The notes beneath the pieces were generated by a model, which saw only the letters and a list, made by a program, of their open reading frames with translations, was not told where the DNA came from and ran no database searches. Source: Bacteroidales bacterium (GTDB taxonomy: Bacteria > Bacteroidota > Bacteroidia > Bacteroidales > UBA1715). Taken from it: a DNA stretch of 42,135 nt. Positions within the stretch are counted from its first letter, which is position 1. Each line of letters begins with the position of its first letter. The stretch spans positions 1 through 42,135 of the forward strand of contig JAFXAU010000018.1 of assembly GCA_017516865.1 (NCBI GenBank). Reading direction: 5' to 3'. Shown piece by piece: positions 16,499 through 25,403 of this stretch. The translations under genes were made by a program, and so were the position numbers.

Positions 16499-17329
16499 TT
16501 ATTTTTCCTCCAATGAATACACTATTTCTTTCACATACTCGGCCCACTCCTTATCGCTTTTTTCATTCGTAAACGATTGATACGGAATTGGTTTGCCAAA
16601 ATATATTGACATGTCTTTATTTTTGTGCTTATAGAACTCGTCTATAAGGTACATTTGCTCTATATTCACCTTGATTCCCAAACGTTTACGCCAATTTGCG
16701 AGCCGATAAAAGAAATTTGAGTTTTTTCCATCAATAAACACGGGTATCACATCGCGCTGATAGCGTTTTGCGTAACTGATAAACGATTTTTTCCACGACA
16801 AATCGACTACTTTTCCTTTTATTCGCCGCGAAACGAGTCCAGCAGGGAAAATAACCAATTGATAATCAGACTTTAAACTACTATCCAAAATATCCACATA
16901 ATCGTGTTTGTTGCGACCAAAACGGTTTATCGGAATGAAAACATCTTCAATATCAGGCAAGTTCATCAATAAATCGTTCACCATCAACTTTGTTTTCGGG
17001 AACATGCGACCGACAGCCGATACAATCATTATTCCTTCGGGACCGCCCATCGGATGGTTCGAAGCAAAAATAAAACGACCTTCGGGAGGTACAAGTTCTT
17101 TTCCGTGATAATTGATTTTTATATTGCTTATTTCCAATTGTTTATGAAATTTAGGAACCCCAACCTCATCTGAAATCTTCTGCAAATCGGAGTTTATTTC
17201 ATCTTGATGAAAAATACGAATGAGATAGTTTATCACAAAACGCGGAAGACGCTTATACAAGCGGGGAGCCTTTGTCATCAAAATCTTTTCGACATTGATA
17301 AATTCTTTCGTTTCGCTACTTTCCGTCAT
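16499..17329 (-). CDS. glsA: PlsC-like O-acyltransferase, probable aminolipid synthase subunit (GlsA-like)
   Basis: The product is 276 residues. It contains the lysophospholipid acyltransferase fold with FASNHPMGGPEGIMIV; His92 and Glu98 form the catalytic pair (Glu where relatives carry Asp in HPLGGLD). Further conserved segments are DIEDVFIPINRFGRNKHD, VIFPAGLVSRRIKGKVVDLSWKKSF (the FPxG box) and VIPVFIDGKNSNFFYRLANWRK. The family adds a second acyl chain to a hydroxylated N-acyl amino acid. It is the first gene of the glsA-glsB-YgjP-tagD operon and lies divergent from recQ. A general membrane acyltransferase remains an alternative. Confidence 0.77.
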   Translation of the reverse strand: MTESSETKEFINVEKILMTKAPRLYKRLPRFVINYLIRIFHQDEINSDLQKISDEVGVPKFHKQLEISNIKINYHGKELVPPEGRFIFASNHPMGGPEGIMIVSAVGRMFPKTKLMVNDLLMNLPDIEDVFIPINRFGRNKHDYVDILDSSLKSDYQLVIFPAGLVSRRIKGKVVDLSWKKSFISYAKRYQRDVIPVFIDGKNSNFFYRLANWRKRLGIKVNIEQMYLIDEFYKHKNKDMSIYFGKPIPYQSFTNEKSDKEWAEYVKEIVYSLEEK

Positions 17330-17348
17330 TTTTTTATATCTTTGCTGA

Positions 17349-17356
17349 CAAAGGTA
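17349..17356 (-). promoter_or_regulatory. Candidate -7 element for the glsA operon (TACCTTTG)
   Basis: TACCTTTG on the minus strand matches TAnnTTTG and ends 20 bp before the glsA-like ATG at 17329. No -33 at standard spacing is seen. Confidence 0.35.
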
Positions 17357-17379
17357 AGATTTTAATACAAAAGAAAACG

Positions 17380-17387
17380 TACCTTTG
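17380..17387 (+). promoter_or_regulatory. Candidate -7 element for recQ (TACCTTTG)
   Basis: The same octamer occurs on the plus strand 18 bp before the recQ ATG. It is separated by 23 bp from the minus-strand copy, so the two genes appear to be fired from a compact divergent promoter region. Confidence 0.4.
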
Positions 17388-17405
17388 TAAAAATTCCTAT
17401 TACCA

Positions 17406-19316
17406 ATGACCGAATACGAAAATATATTACAAAAATATTGGGGCTACCCCACTTTTAGGCCATTGCAGCAGGAGATTATTCAAAGTGTCTGTCAGGGAAA
17501 AGACACGCTTGGTCTCATGCCCACCGGCGGTGGAAAATCCATCACATTTCAGGTTGCGGCATTGTCGAAAGAAGGGATTTGCATTGTCATCACGCCGTTG
17601 ATTGCACTCATGAAAGACCAAGTCGACAATCTTAGACGACGAAATATAAAAGCTGCGGCAATTTACACGGGCATGAGCAGTTCCGAAATAACACGTACAT
17701 TTGATAATTGCGTAGACGGGAATTTTAAATTTCTTTACATTTCGCCCGAACGGCTTCAGACAGAGAGTTTTATAAACAAACTCATCCAACTGAAAATCAA
17801 CCTAATTGCCGTTGACGAATCGCATTGCATTTCTCAGTGGGGATATGATTTTCGACCTGCGTACCTCAACATTGCCTCTATTCGTCAATATGTACCCAAA
17901 GTTCCTATTCTGGCTCTTACAGCAACAGCAACCCCCGAAGTGGTAGACGACATTCAGGAGAAACTTCACTTTAAAGAAAAAAATGTTTTCTCAAAAAGTT
18001 TCGAAAGACGAAACCTCACCTACAACGTGTATGAGAAAAACGACAAAATCGGTGCGCTGCTACAACTCTGCGAAAAAAGCAAAGGTACTGGCATTGTGTA
18101 CGTAGGAACAAGAAAGGAAACAAAAGAAATTGCGTACGTTCTGCAACAGAATGGATTTCCCGCCGATTTCTATCACGGCGGACTCGACACCGAAACACGC
18201 ACGCAAAAACAAGAACTGTGGATGCGCCACCCGAACAAAATCATGGTGGCGACAAATGCGTTCGGAATGGGCATCGACAAACCAAACGTGCGTTTCGTAA
18301 TACATCTTCACATTCCCGAATCGCTCGAGGCATATTTTCAAGAAGCAGGTCGTGCTGGTAGAGATGAAAAAGAAGCACAAGCGTATCTGTTTTACAATCA
18401 AGGAGATATTCAAAAATTAAAAGACAATTTTGAAAAGAAATTTCCTCCTCTTGACTTGGTGCGAAAAATGTACAATCGATTGTGCGATTATTGTTCCGTC
18501 CCTGTAAACGAAGGCGAAGGCTACACGCACGATTTCATCTTATCGGAATTTTGCAAAAAATATGAGTTGAACGCCATTGACGTAATCAACAGCATAAAGA
18601 TTCTCGAAGACGAAGGTTTAATCACACTCAACGACGATGAAGAAACAATGTCGCGTGTACGTTTCATCGAAGACCGGACAAATCTTTACAAATTTCAAGT
18701 TGAACATAACGAATACGATACTTTCATTAAATTTCTACTGCGTACATACAGCGGATTGCTGTCGGATTTAACGCCAATTCACGAAGGGAATCTTGCCCGA
18801 AGAGCTCAATGTGCCCCTGAATTGATAAAAAAATACTTGCAAGGTCTTCAGACATACGGAATTATAGAGTATTTTCCTGCGCGTAAATGTCCTGCAATTT
18901 CCTTTAATCAAGACAGAGAACAAGAGAGCGACCTTCGATTCAACGAAAAGCGCATTGCAGAACAAAAAGAGCGGCTTCGGACAAGAATCAAAGCAGTAAT
19001 TCAGTATGTAACGACAAAAAAATGCCGAAGCAACCAACTGTTAGAATATTTTGGAGAAAAGACCGATGCTCGTTGCGGAAAATGCGATGTGTGCATTGAT
19101 AGAAACGAAGTGAACGTCAGCACATTAACATTTGACTACATAGTTGAAGATCTCAAAAAAATAATTGGAGAACAACCTGCAAGCATACACGAAATTCTTC
19201 AAAAAATTTCAGTAAAAGACGAACAACAAATTCGAAACGTCATAAAATTCCTACTTGACAATCAAAAAATAGTCTATGTGAACGGTGCACAACTTATGTG
19301 GCACAAAAAAGAATAA
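17406..19316 (+). CDS. recQ: ATP-dependent DNA helicase RecQ
   Basis: The product is 636 residues. Helicase motif I is MPTGGGKS (residues 38-45), motif II is DESH (137-140) followed by CISQWGYDFRPAY, and later motifs include LTATATPEVVDDI, GIVYVGTRKET, NAFGMGIDKPNVRFVIH and QEAGRAGRDE. A zinc-binding RQC region follows, with CDYC and then CRSNQLLEYFG and CGKCDVC near residues 540-565, and a winged helix. I see no HRDC domain after it; the C-terminus is a short helical segment, so it is a core-plus-RQC form. RecQ unwinds DNA 3' to 5' in recombination and repair. It is transcribed divergently from the glsA operon and appears to be monocistronic. Confidence 0.95.
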   Translation: MTEYENILQKYWGYPTFRPLQQEIIQSVCQGKDTLGLMPTGGGKSITFQVAALSKEGICIVITPLIALMKDQVDNLRRRNIKAAAIYTGMSSSEITRTFDNCVDGNFKFLYISPERLQTESFINKLIQLKINLIAVDESHCISQWGYDFRPAYLNIASIRQYVPKVPILALTATATPEVVDDIQEKLHFKEKNVFSKSFERRNLTYNVYEKNDKIGALLQLCEKSKGTGIVYVGTRKETKEIAYVLQQNGFPADFYHGGLDTETRTQKQELWMRHPNKIMVATNAFGMGIDKPNVRFVIHLHIPESLEAYFQEAGRAGRDEKEAQAYLFYNQGDIQKLKDNFEKKFPPLDLVRKMYNRLCDYCSVPVNEGEGYTHDFILSEFCKKYELNAIDVINSIKILEDEGLITLNDDEETMSRVRFIEDRTNLYKFQVEHNEYDTFIKFLLRTYSGLLSDLTPIHEGNLARRAQCAPELIKKYLQGLQTYGIIEYFPARKCPAISFNQDREQESDLRFNEKRIAEQKERLRTRIKAVIQYVTTKKCRSNQLLEYFGEKTDARCGKCDVCIDRNEVNVSTLTFDYIVEDLKKIIGEQPASIHEILQKISVKDEQQIRNVIKFLLDNQKIVYVNGAQLMWHKKE

Positions 19317-19366
19317 AGTTCAAAAAGTTACGCCAAATTTGCATACCTTATCTTCGAGCAAAATCG

Positions 19367-19394
19367 AAAAAAAGAGCCACAAAATATGTGGCTC
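19367..19394 (-). terminator. Intrinsic terminator of the FadL-like gene
   Basis: An 8-bp perfect stem (GAGCCACA / TGTGGCTC) with a 5-base loop is followed on the minus strand by seven T. It lies 32 bp beyond the stop of the porin gene and may also end recQ transcripts from the other side. Confidence 0.8.
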
Positions 19395-19425
19395 CCAAAG
19401 AAAATTATTTAAGAAAATAGAAACC

Positions 19426-20817
19426 TTAGAACGCATAACTTACGCCCAACGAGAACGATTTATTTGTTCTGTCGAATGATTCTGTATGCGATACGTTGTT
19501 AAATGTCGATGACTTTTCAACTTTATCGTATGCCACGTACATAAATCCGAAATCAACTTTTAGTTTTTCGGACAGATTCAATCTACCACCCATACCAAAA
19601 GCATTGGAGCTCAAAGCATAATCCATATCTGTTTGAAATTCTTCGCTTGTACCCGAAATACTACGAGAATAACCAGCACTCAACGTAAGCAATGGAATTA
19701 CATCGTATTCCAAGCTACCAGCCACGTCCATCGTGTTCTTATCCATCTGTTCCTCACGACCTCCCCAATCTGCATTTTTGTCAAAGTAATAGGTGTACGA
19801 GAACGAACCTCTGAATTTATCGGTAAAATTACCACCAATACCTAATGAAACAATCGCAGGAATATCTTTTCTAAACGTTGAATCGTCGGTAAACATTCCT
19901 GTATCGTCTTTCTTCGTATCGTTTGTCAATTCCATTTTTGTCCGACCTTCGTATTTAATACCAATATTTAATCTGTCGTCTGGTTTAAAATTAAAGCCGA
20001 CAATCGGAGCAAGACCGAAACCTGTTTGGACGGCATCAACTTCTTTATCGGCAACAGCGCCTGCGTATGCAGCGGCAGTCGCAGCCATTGTCGGATTGAG
20101 ACTTGCCAATGCAGTAGAAAGTGTCGTAAAGAACGTCGTTGCAGGCATCATGTCGCCATTCATGCCCAACAACGCACAAGTCGGATTTAGTTGAATGTCT
20201 TTAATTGAACCTTTGTATGCATTTTTCTGATAAATTGCGGCAACACCTAAACTTACAGCCAATTTATCATCGAGAAACGAATATGCTCCACCGATACGAC
20301 CGCCGTATAAAATAGAAGTACCTGTAAAATTGATATTTACATCGTAAGCCGACGCGGACAATCCCATTGAAGAGCCCATAGATGTTATCATTCCTGGCAT
20401 CATAGAAATTTGTCTTTCAAACGAAGCAAGACCTTTTTCATATTCAGCGCTACCACCTCCGCCGACAGGTCCGAAGCCGAAAAACAACGCAAGGTTATTT
20501 TTCTTCCACGTTGCATATAAATTTGGAAATGCAGGAACAAACACATTTCCTTCGTATTCATGGTTGTTCAATGTCGGAAAATCATCTGTCGTTGTACGTT
20601 TCTGAATACAAATCTGATGACTGTACGACAAATGCAACCCTTCGGAAAACTGTGCCGTTGCCGCAGGGTTAAAGTAAACAGCATCATCGTCGAGTGATGC
20701 ATTACGCGATACCGTTCTAACAAATTGCGTACTTTGATTTGTGTTTGTTATAACACCACCAGCAAAGACTTGTACGCTTCCCATTGCAAGTGCAAAAATT
20801 AAAAACTGTTTTTTCAT
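19426..20817 (-). CDS. FadL/OmpP1/TodX-family outer-membrane transport protein
   Basis: The product is 463 residues with signal peptide MKKQFLIFALAMGSVQVFA. The mature start has the family pattern of Asn-Ala/Ser followed by DDDAVYFNPAATAQF. It continues with repeated amphipathic strands (LHLSYSHQI, LALFFGFGPVGGGGSAEYEKG, LAVSLGVAAIYQ, GLAPIVGFNFKPDDRLNIGIKYE, VSLGIGGNFTDKFRGSFSY) and ends in phenylalanine (SLGVSYAF). FadL proteins carry hydrophobic compounds such as long-chain fatty acids across the outer membrane; the exact substrate is unknown here. An alanine-rich insertion (TAAAYAGAVADKE) lies in one loop. It is monocistronic, with its own terminator and a long 5' region. Confidence 0.9.
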   Translation of the reverse strand: MKKQFLIFALAMGSVQVFAGGVITNTNQSTQFVRTVSRNASLDDDAVYFNPAATAQFSEGLHLSYSHQICIQKRTTTDDFPTLNNHEYEGNVFVPAFPNLYATWKKNNLALFFGFGPVGGGGSAEYEKGLASFERQISMMPGMITSMGSSMGLSASAYDVNINFTGTSILYGGRIGGAYSFLDDKLAVSLGVAAIYQKNAYKGSIKDIQLNPTCALLGMNGDMMPATTFFTTLSTALASLNPTMAATAAAYAGAVADKEVDAVQTGFGLAPIVGFNFKPDDRLNIGIKYEGRTKMELTNDTKKDDTGMFTDDSTFRKDIPAIVSLGIGGNFTDKFRGSFSYTYYFDKNADWGGREEQMDKNTMDVAGSLEYDVIPLLTLSAGYSRSISGTSEEFQTDMDYALSSNAFGMGGRLNLSEKLKVDFGFMYVAYDKVEKSSTFNNVSHTESFDRTNKSFSLGVSYAF

Positions 20818-21166
20818 TTATATTGTTTTTAGTTTGACATGTGAACAACAGCAACGCCGCTGTTCGATTTATCGTCGACAAAATTATGGATAACCCACTC
20901 CTATCCTAAATAAAAGGGAAACACGGCATATTTTTTCTGGAAGAAGACGGATTATTCGGGGCTATTTTTTGTCATTTGGGGTGAATTTCAAGAAAAATCA
21001 AATTTTATTTTTCACCCATAGGGAGAGAATTTTCGTATAGCAGACAAACGATGCCACAAAATAAGCAGTTTGTCGAACAAATAATCAAAAAAAACTAAAA
21101 ATTTCTCCACTCAGGCATTTTCTTTTCATTCGCTTTAATATATTTGCCATACCAAATATAACCGAC
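20818..21166. other. Intergenic region between divergent FadL-like and T9SS genes
   Basis: No gene is visible in these 349 bp. The minus strand has a -7-like TAATTTTG at 20886-20879 that could serve the porin gene, and the plus strand has TATATTTG at 21139-21146 before the T9SS gene. A 7-bp inverted repeat (GGGTGAA at 20979-20985, TTCACCC at 21011-21017) lies between them. It is too short and widely spaced to call a site with confidence. Confidence 0.35.
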
Positions 21167-23068
21167 ATGAAATATATGTTTACTGCAATCCTTTTCGGGT
21201 TGTCTTTTGTTTATTCAAACGCTCAAACAGAGCCATTTAGAACTGTGGAGAATGTCACATTAGACGAAAATCTCTCCGAACAAAATTTGATTATCCGTAA
21301 TGCCAGGGTATCAAAAAAAATCTCCATTTCCGTTAGCGACACACTAAAAATCTCAGATTCAGAACTTTCCGACGGCATAATTACAGCCAGAATCTGCATT
21401 CTCGAAAACTGCACAATTTCCTGCACGAAAAAGGATTCTCTGGCAATTTTAGAAAAATTGATACTAAAGAACTGTTCTTTTCCTAAAACCGACTCGCTCC
21501 ACATTTCCTACGTATCGGCACCAACTATTTTTGTAGACGATTACACAAGAATCGAATCGGCTTACGTTGAATGCAACGACCTCATAATCAACGACACGCT
21601 TGAATTTACTGGAAAACTCGGGGTAAAAGAAATTTATAACAATTGCATAATCAACGGAACATTCATAAACTCCGAACACGAAAACATAAAACTCTACGGA
21701 AATTTGTCAAATAACGGCCATTCGACATGCGAAGATGTTAATATAAACGCATACGGGACGGACAACCTTATTAATGGCAATTTTTCATTTTACCGACTAA
21801 CATTAGAGAAAAATGCACAATACACTACGTCGGATACTATAACTATCACGGAATTTTTTTCAGGCGACGGCACACTTGTACAAGGAGAAAACGCTTACAC
21901 GAAAATACACACGAGTGACAGCCCCAAAATCATCGCCTCCACATTGGGGAATACACTGGAATACACTCGTGGCGGAATCCAGACACTTAACACAAATGAA
22001 TGCTACAATCTTATACTATCAAAACAAAGCAAGTCTCATCTTGTTTTACTGCAAGATTGCACCATCGCAAACGAACTACTGATTAAGAGTAAATGTTTTC
22101 TTAATTGTAATTCTTACATGCTCACTCTGAACAATTTAGACATCTCCGACTTCAAACGTGACAGAGGTATAATTTCCAACAAAGGACAAATCTATATTCC
22201 AAATCTTCCCCACAACGAAAACCTATGGCTCCCGTTATTCACTAACGAACAGACATACGCTGGCGTCACCATAACTAATTTGGACGAAAACCACACCGAC
22301 TTTTACATTGGCAGCATACTTCCGTTTGTTACAGAGACTGGTCTCGCAACAGACAAACACATAATTTACGAATTTGTGGAAAACACTTGGAATTTCTCAT
22401 CGTCAATTGAAAAAGCAGAAATTACATTTGAATGGGATTCAAGCAAGCAACTTCCAGAATTTAATTCTGAAGATTGTTCCGTCTACCATTCCGATGGTAC
22501 CTCGTGGGCAATACAAGACAGTTTTTCGCCCGAATACGAGAAAATAACGACAACCCACGCGTTAAATGGTTATTTTGCCATTGCAAACAAACTTATTTTG
22601 TTACCCATTTCATTGGAATATTTTTACATAGGAAACAAAAACGGCATAAAAATAATCAATTGGAAATCAACAAATAGCGACACCTTCTATCTTGAAAAAT
22701 CATTCGACGGAATACACTTTTTTACACTCGCCGAAATTCCATTCCAAACATCACACACATACTCGTTTACCGATTATTCTCCGTCACCAACTGCCCTATC
22801 TTACTACCGATTGATGCAAATCGACAAAAATAATACGGTAGATTATTCCGAGATTCTCTGTACATCCGACAATAACCACCTTATTTCGATTACAGGAACA
22901 GAAATTTCCACAACAATACAACCTCCTTATTCGCTCATTTTGACAGACTTAACAGGGAAAATCATTCAAAAAACAGAAAACACACCTTTGCAACTGACTT
23001 CTAAAGGCACATACATTATTATAATAAAAACATCGCGGAGCACGTTTCAACAAAAAATTAGCCTTTAA
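21167..23068 (+). CDS. Secreted protein with T9SS type A sorting domain, unknown function
   Basis: The product is 633 residues with signal peptide MKYMFTAILFGLSFVYSNAQ. Residues ~25-340 are a series of short strands with repeated Asn/Asp turns (LIIRNARVSKKISISVSD, ICILENCTISCTKKD, LILKNCSFPKTDS), suggesting a right-handed beta-helix or similar. A second beta region follows (AGVTITNLDENHTDFYIGS). Near residue 490 comes LPISLEYFYIGNKNG with IINWKSTNSDTFYLEKSFDG and SYYRLMQIDKNNTVDYSEI, a module typically found just before T9SS type A tails. The tail is LILTDLTGKIIQKTE followed by LTSKGTYIIIIKT. No enzyme motif was recognised. It is probably surface-attached or released. Confidence 0.75.
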   Translation: MKYMFTAILFGLSFVYSNAQTEPFRTVENVTLDENLSEQNLIIRNARVSKKISISVSDTLKISDSELSDGIITARICILENCTISCTKKDSLAILEKLILKNCSFPKTDSLHISYVSAPTIFVDDYTRIESAYVECNDLIINDTLEFTGKLGVKEIYNNCIINGTFINSEHENIKLYGNLSNNGHSTCEDVNINAYGTDNLINGNFSFYRLTLEKNAQYTTSDTITITEFFSGDGTLVQGENAYTKIHTSDSPKIIASTLGNTLEYTRGGIQTLNTNECYNLILSKQSKSHLVLLQDCTIANELLIKSKCFLNCNSYMLTLNNLDISDFKRDRGIISNKGQIYIPNLPHNENLWLPLFTNEQTYAGVTITNLDENHTDFYIGSILPFVTETGLATDKHIIYEFVENTWNFSSSIEKAEITFEWDSSKQLPEFNSEDCSVYHSDGTSWAIQDSFSPEYEKITTTHALNGYFAIANKLILLPISLEYFYIGNKNGIKIINWKSTNSDTFYLEKSFDGIHFFTLAEIPFQTSHTYSFTDYSPSPTALSYYRLMQIDKNNTVDYSEILCTSDNNHLISITGTEISTTIQPPYSLILTDLTGKIIQKTENTPLQLTSKGTYIIIIKTSRSTFQQKISL

Positions 23069-23082
23069 ATCACAATATTTAA

Positions 23083-23090
23083 TATCTTTG
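23083..23090 (+). promoter_or_regulatory. Candidate -7 element (TATCTTTG)
   Basis: It matches TAnnTTTG 20 bp before the S10 carboxypeptidase ATG, so the S10-ispE-FKBP group probably has its own promoter rather than reading through from the T9SS gene. Confidence 0.4.
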
Positions 23091-23110
23091 GAGGCTTTAA
23101 AATTTACAGA

Positions 23111-24577
23111 ATGAAAAAACTAATTACGTCAATACTTTTAATCGGCATGTGGGCATTTTCGCATGCGCAAGACACTAACCGAGTGGTAAAAACAACAGGT
23201 CACGTATCAGTCAACGGGAAAAACATTAACTACGAAGCAACGACGGGGTTCTTCGCCCTTAAAGACAACACAGGGAAAGCCGTTGCCGACATTTTCTTTG
23301 TGGCTTACACAAAAAATGACGTAAGCGATGTGAGAAAAAGACCTATAACATTTGTATTCAACGGCGGTCCTGGTTCATCGTCGGCATGGCTGCACATGGG
23401 CGCAATTGGACCGATGAAAGTCAGCACGACGGAATACGGGAAAACTGAATTACCACCCAAAACGTTCAACCTCGTAAACAACGACCAATGTTGGCTCGAC
23501 ATTACCGATTTGGTATTCATCGACCCTGTAGGATGCGGCTTCAGCAAACCGATTGGCGAAGAAAAAACAGACAAATTCTACGGTTACGAAAACGACATAA
23601 AAACCACAGGAGACTTTATCAACCAATGGACAAGCCAAAACAAACGCTGGGGTTCTCCGAAATTTCTTGCAGGTGAAAGCTATGGGACCACACGTGCCTG
23701 CGGCGTCGTTGACTATCTCACAGACAAATATCAAATGTATTTCAACGGAATCTCGCTGATTTCGTGTGCATTGGATTTTGAAACACTACGCGAATACGAA
23801 ACAAACACACTTCTTCCATACGTTTGTAATCTTCCCGTATATGCAGAACTCGCTGTTTATCACGAAATTATAAATCCTGAAAAATCTACCGATGAATTTG
23901 TCGAAGATGTGGAAGAATTTGCAATGAACGAATATGCACTTGCTTTGATGAAAGGCGATTTGCTGTCAATCAACGAAAAATTCTCCATTGCAAAACAAAT
24001 GGAATCCATGATTGGCATCAACGCAGATGTCATTCTCGACCACGATTTGAAAATTCCAACGTGGCAATTCCGTAAATTTTTGTTGGATAAACAAAATCTT
24101 CTCATCGGCCGCTACGATGGTCGTCTGACCATGCCCGACCCGAACAACGGCAGAGATTATGCCTACGAAGATCCAAGTTACACAGAAATTGCCGGTGCTG
24201 TAAGTGCCGCATTCAACGACTACGTACGCAACGAACTTAATTATCCTATTGACGACAGATTTTATTTGATTGGCGACGTTCGTCCATGGAAATATGCCGA
24301 CGGGAAATACTTGAATGTGCTTCCCGAACTCCGCTATTCCATGTTCGTCAATCCCAACATGGAAATTCTTGTGGCAAGCGGCCGTTACGACTTGGCTACA
24401 AGCTATTTTGGAACATCCTACGCCATCAATCACATGAATCTTCCAGCAAATCTGCGGAATAAAATCACATTTTCGTATTACGACGGCGGACACATGATGT
24501 ATCTCATTCCTTCGGAATTGAAAAAACTGAAAGAAGACGTGACAAAAATGTATAACCGAAGTTTAGGAAACAAATAA
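23111..24577 (+). CDS. Peptidase S10 family serine carboxypeptidase
   Basis: The product is 488 residues with signal peptide MKKLITSILLIGMWAFSHAQ. It has the S10 oxyanion segment FVFNGGPGSSSAW (residues 81-93), the nucleophile box GESYG with Ser190, Asp427 in ASGRYDLAT and His461 in DGGHMMY. This is a complete Ser-Asp-His triad in the carboxypeptidase Y order. DPVGCGFSKP (residues 138-147) is the usual DxPxGxGFS motif. The family removes C-terminal residues from peptides, usually at acidic pH, here in the periplasm or outside. It is followed by ispE after 7 bp, so it is cotranscribed with an isoprenoid gene without an obvious functional link. Confidence 0.92.
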   Translation: MKKLITSILLIGMWAFSHAQDTNRVVKTTGHVSVNGKNINYEATTGFFALKDNTGKAVADIFFVAYTKNDVSDVRKRPITFVFNGGPGSSSAWLHMGAIGPMKVSTTEYGKTELPPKTFNLVNNDQCWLDITDLVFIDPVGCGFSKPIGEEKTDKFYGYENDIKTTGDFINQWTSQNKRWGSPKFLAGESYGTTRACGVVDYLTDKYQMYFNGISLISCALDFETLREYETNTLLPYVCNLPVYAELAVYHEIINPEKSTDEFVEDVEEFAMNEYALALMKGDLLSINEKFSIAKQMESMIGINADVILDHDLKIPTWQFRKFLLDKQNLLIGRYDGRLTMPDPNNGRDYAYEDPSYTEIAGAVSAAFNDYVRNELNYPIDDRFYLIGDVRPWKYADGKYLNVLPELRYSMFVNPNMEILVASGRYDLATSYFGTSYAINHMNLPANLRNKITFSYYDGGHMMYLIPSELKKLKEDVTKMYNRSLGNK

Positions 24578-24584
24578 CTGAAAG

Positions 24585-25391
24585 ATGATTTGCTTTCCGA
24601 ATGCTAAAATAAATATCGGACTTCGCGTAACCGAAAAACGATCTGACGGATTTCACAACATTGAAACCGTGTTCTACCCTATTCACGGCCTATTTGATTG
24701 CCTTGAATTTTTTGAATCGGATAAACTTGTATTTGAAAATGCAGGCATTCAGATTGACACGCCGCCCGAAAAAAACCTTTGTGTAAAAGCATGGAATGTT
24801 TTTAAATCGCACTACGACATTCCGCCCGTACACATAATTCTTTTAAAGAAAATTCCTTTCGGAGGCGGGCTTGGCGGCGGCTCCGCCGATGCAGCATTTT
24901 TTCTTTCAGCGTTGAATGAATATTTTTCTGTCGGAGCATCAAAAAATGAATTAGAAAAAATGGCTTTGGAACTCGGCAGCGACTGCCCATTTTTCATAAA
25001 TAACACACCAGTCTTTGCCGAAGGACGTGGCGAAATTTTTTCACCGACAAATCTTTCGCTGAAAGACTATTGGATTTTGCTTGCAAAGCCTGATGTTGCC
25101 GTCAGCACCGCCGAGGCATATCGAGGCGTAACGCCATTCAAAAGAGAAAAAAAACTCATAGAAGATTTTTCGAGCGACATTTCAGACTGGAAAAACAGTA
25201 TTTCAAATGACTTTGAAAAATCGATTTTTGCATTGCATCCAGAAATAAAAGAATGTAAAGATGTACTCTACGATTTGGGAGCACTCTACGCATCGATGAG
25301 TGGAAGCGGCGCGACCGTTTTCGGAATTTTCGACCACGAGATTCAAATTCCCAACAATATTCCCTATATTTGGTTCGGACAATTACAATAA
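24585..25391 (+). CDS. ispE: 4-diphosphocytidyl-2-C-methyl-D-erythritol kinase
   Basis: The product is 268 residues. This GHMP kinase performs the ATP-dependent 2-phosphorylation in the MEP isoprenoid pathway. The N-terminus has PNAKINIGLRV with Lys8 at the catalytic lysine position, and RSDGFHNIETVF. The ATP loop is PFGGGLGGGSADAAFF (residues 91-106), and the catalytic Asp133 lies in ELGSDCPFFI. A C-terminal MSGSGATVFGIF glycine motif closes the fold. It lies 7 bp after the S10 gene and 12 bp before the FKBP gene, in a three-gene transcript. Confidence 0.95.
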   Translation: MICFPNAKINIGLRVTEKRSDGFHNIETVFYPIHGLFDCLEFFESDKLVFENAGIQIDTPPEKNLCVKAWNVFKSHYDIPPVHIILLKKIPFGGGLGGGSADAAFFLSALNEYFSVGASKNELEKMALELGSDCPFFINNTPVFAEGRGEIFSPTNLSLKDYWILLAKPDVAVSTAEAYRGVTPFKREKKLIEDFSSDISDWKNSISNDFEKSIFALHPEIKECKDVLYDLGALYASMSGSGATVFGIFDHEIQIPNNIPYIWFGQLQ

Positions 25392-25403
25392 ATACATTAT
25401 AAA

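Noticed and set aside
20979..21017. 7-bp inverted repeat GGGTGAA/TTCACCC as an operator or terminator
   Set aside because: It has a 25-base loop and no T-run; too weak for a call.
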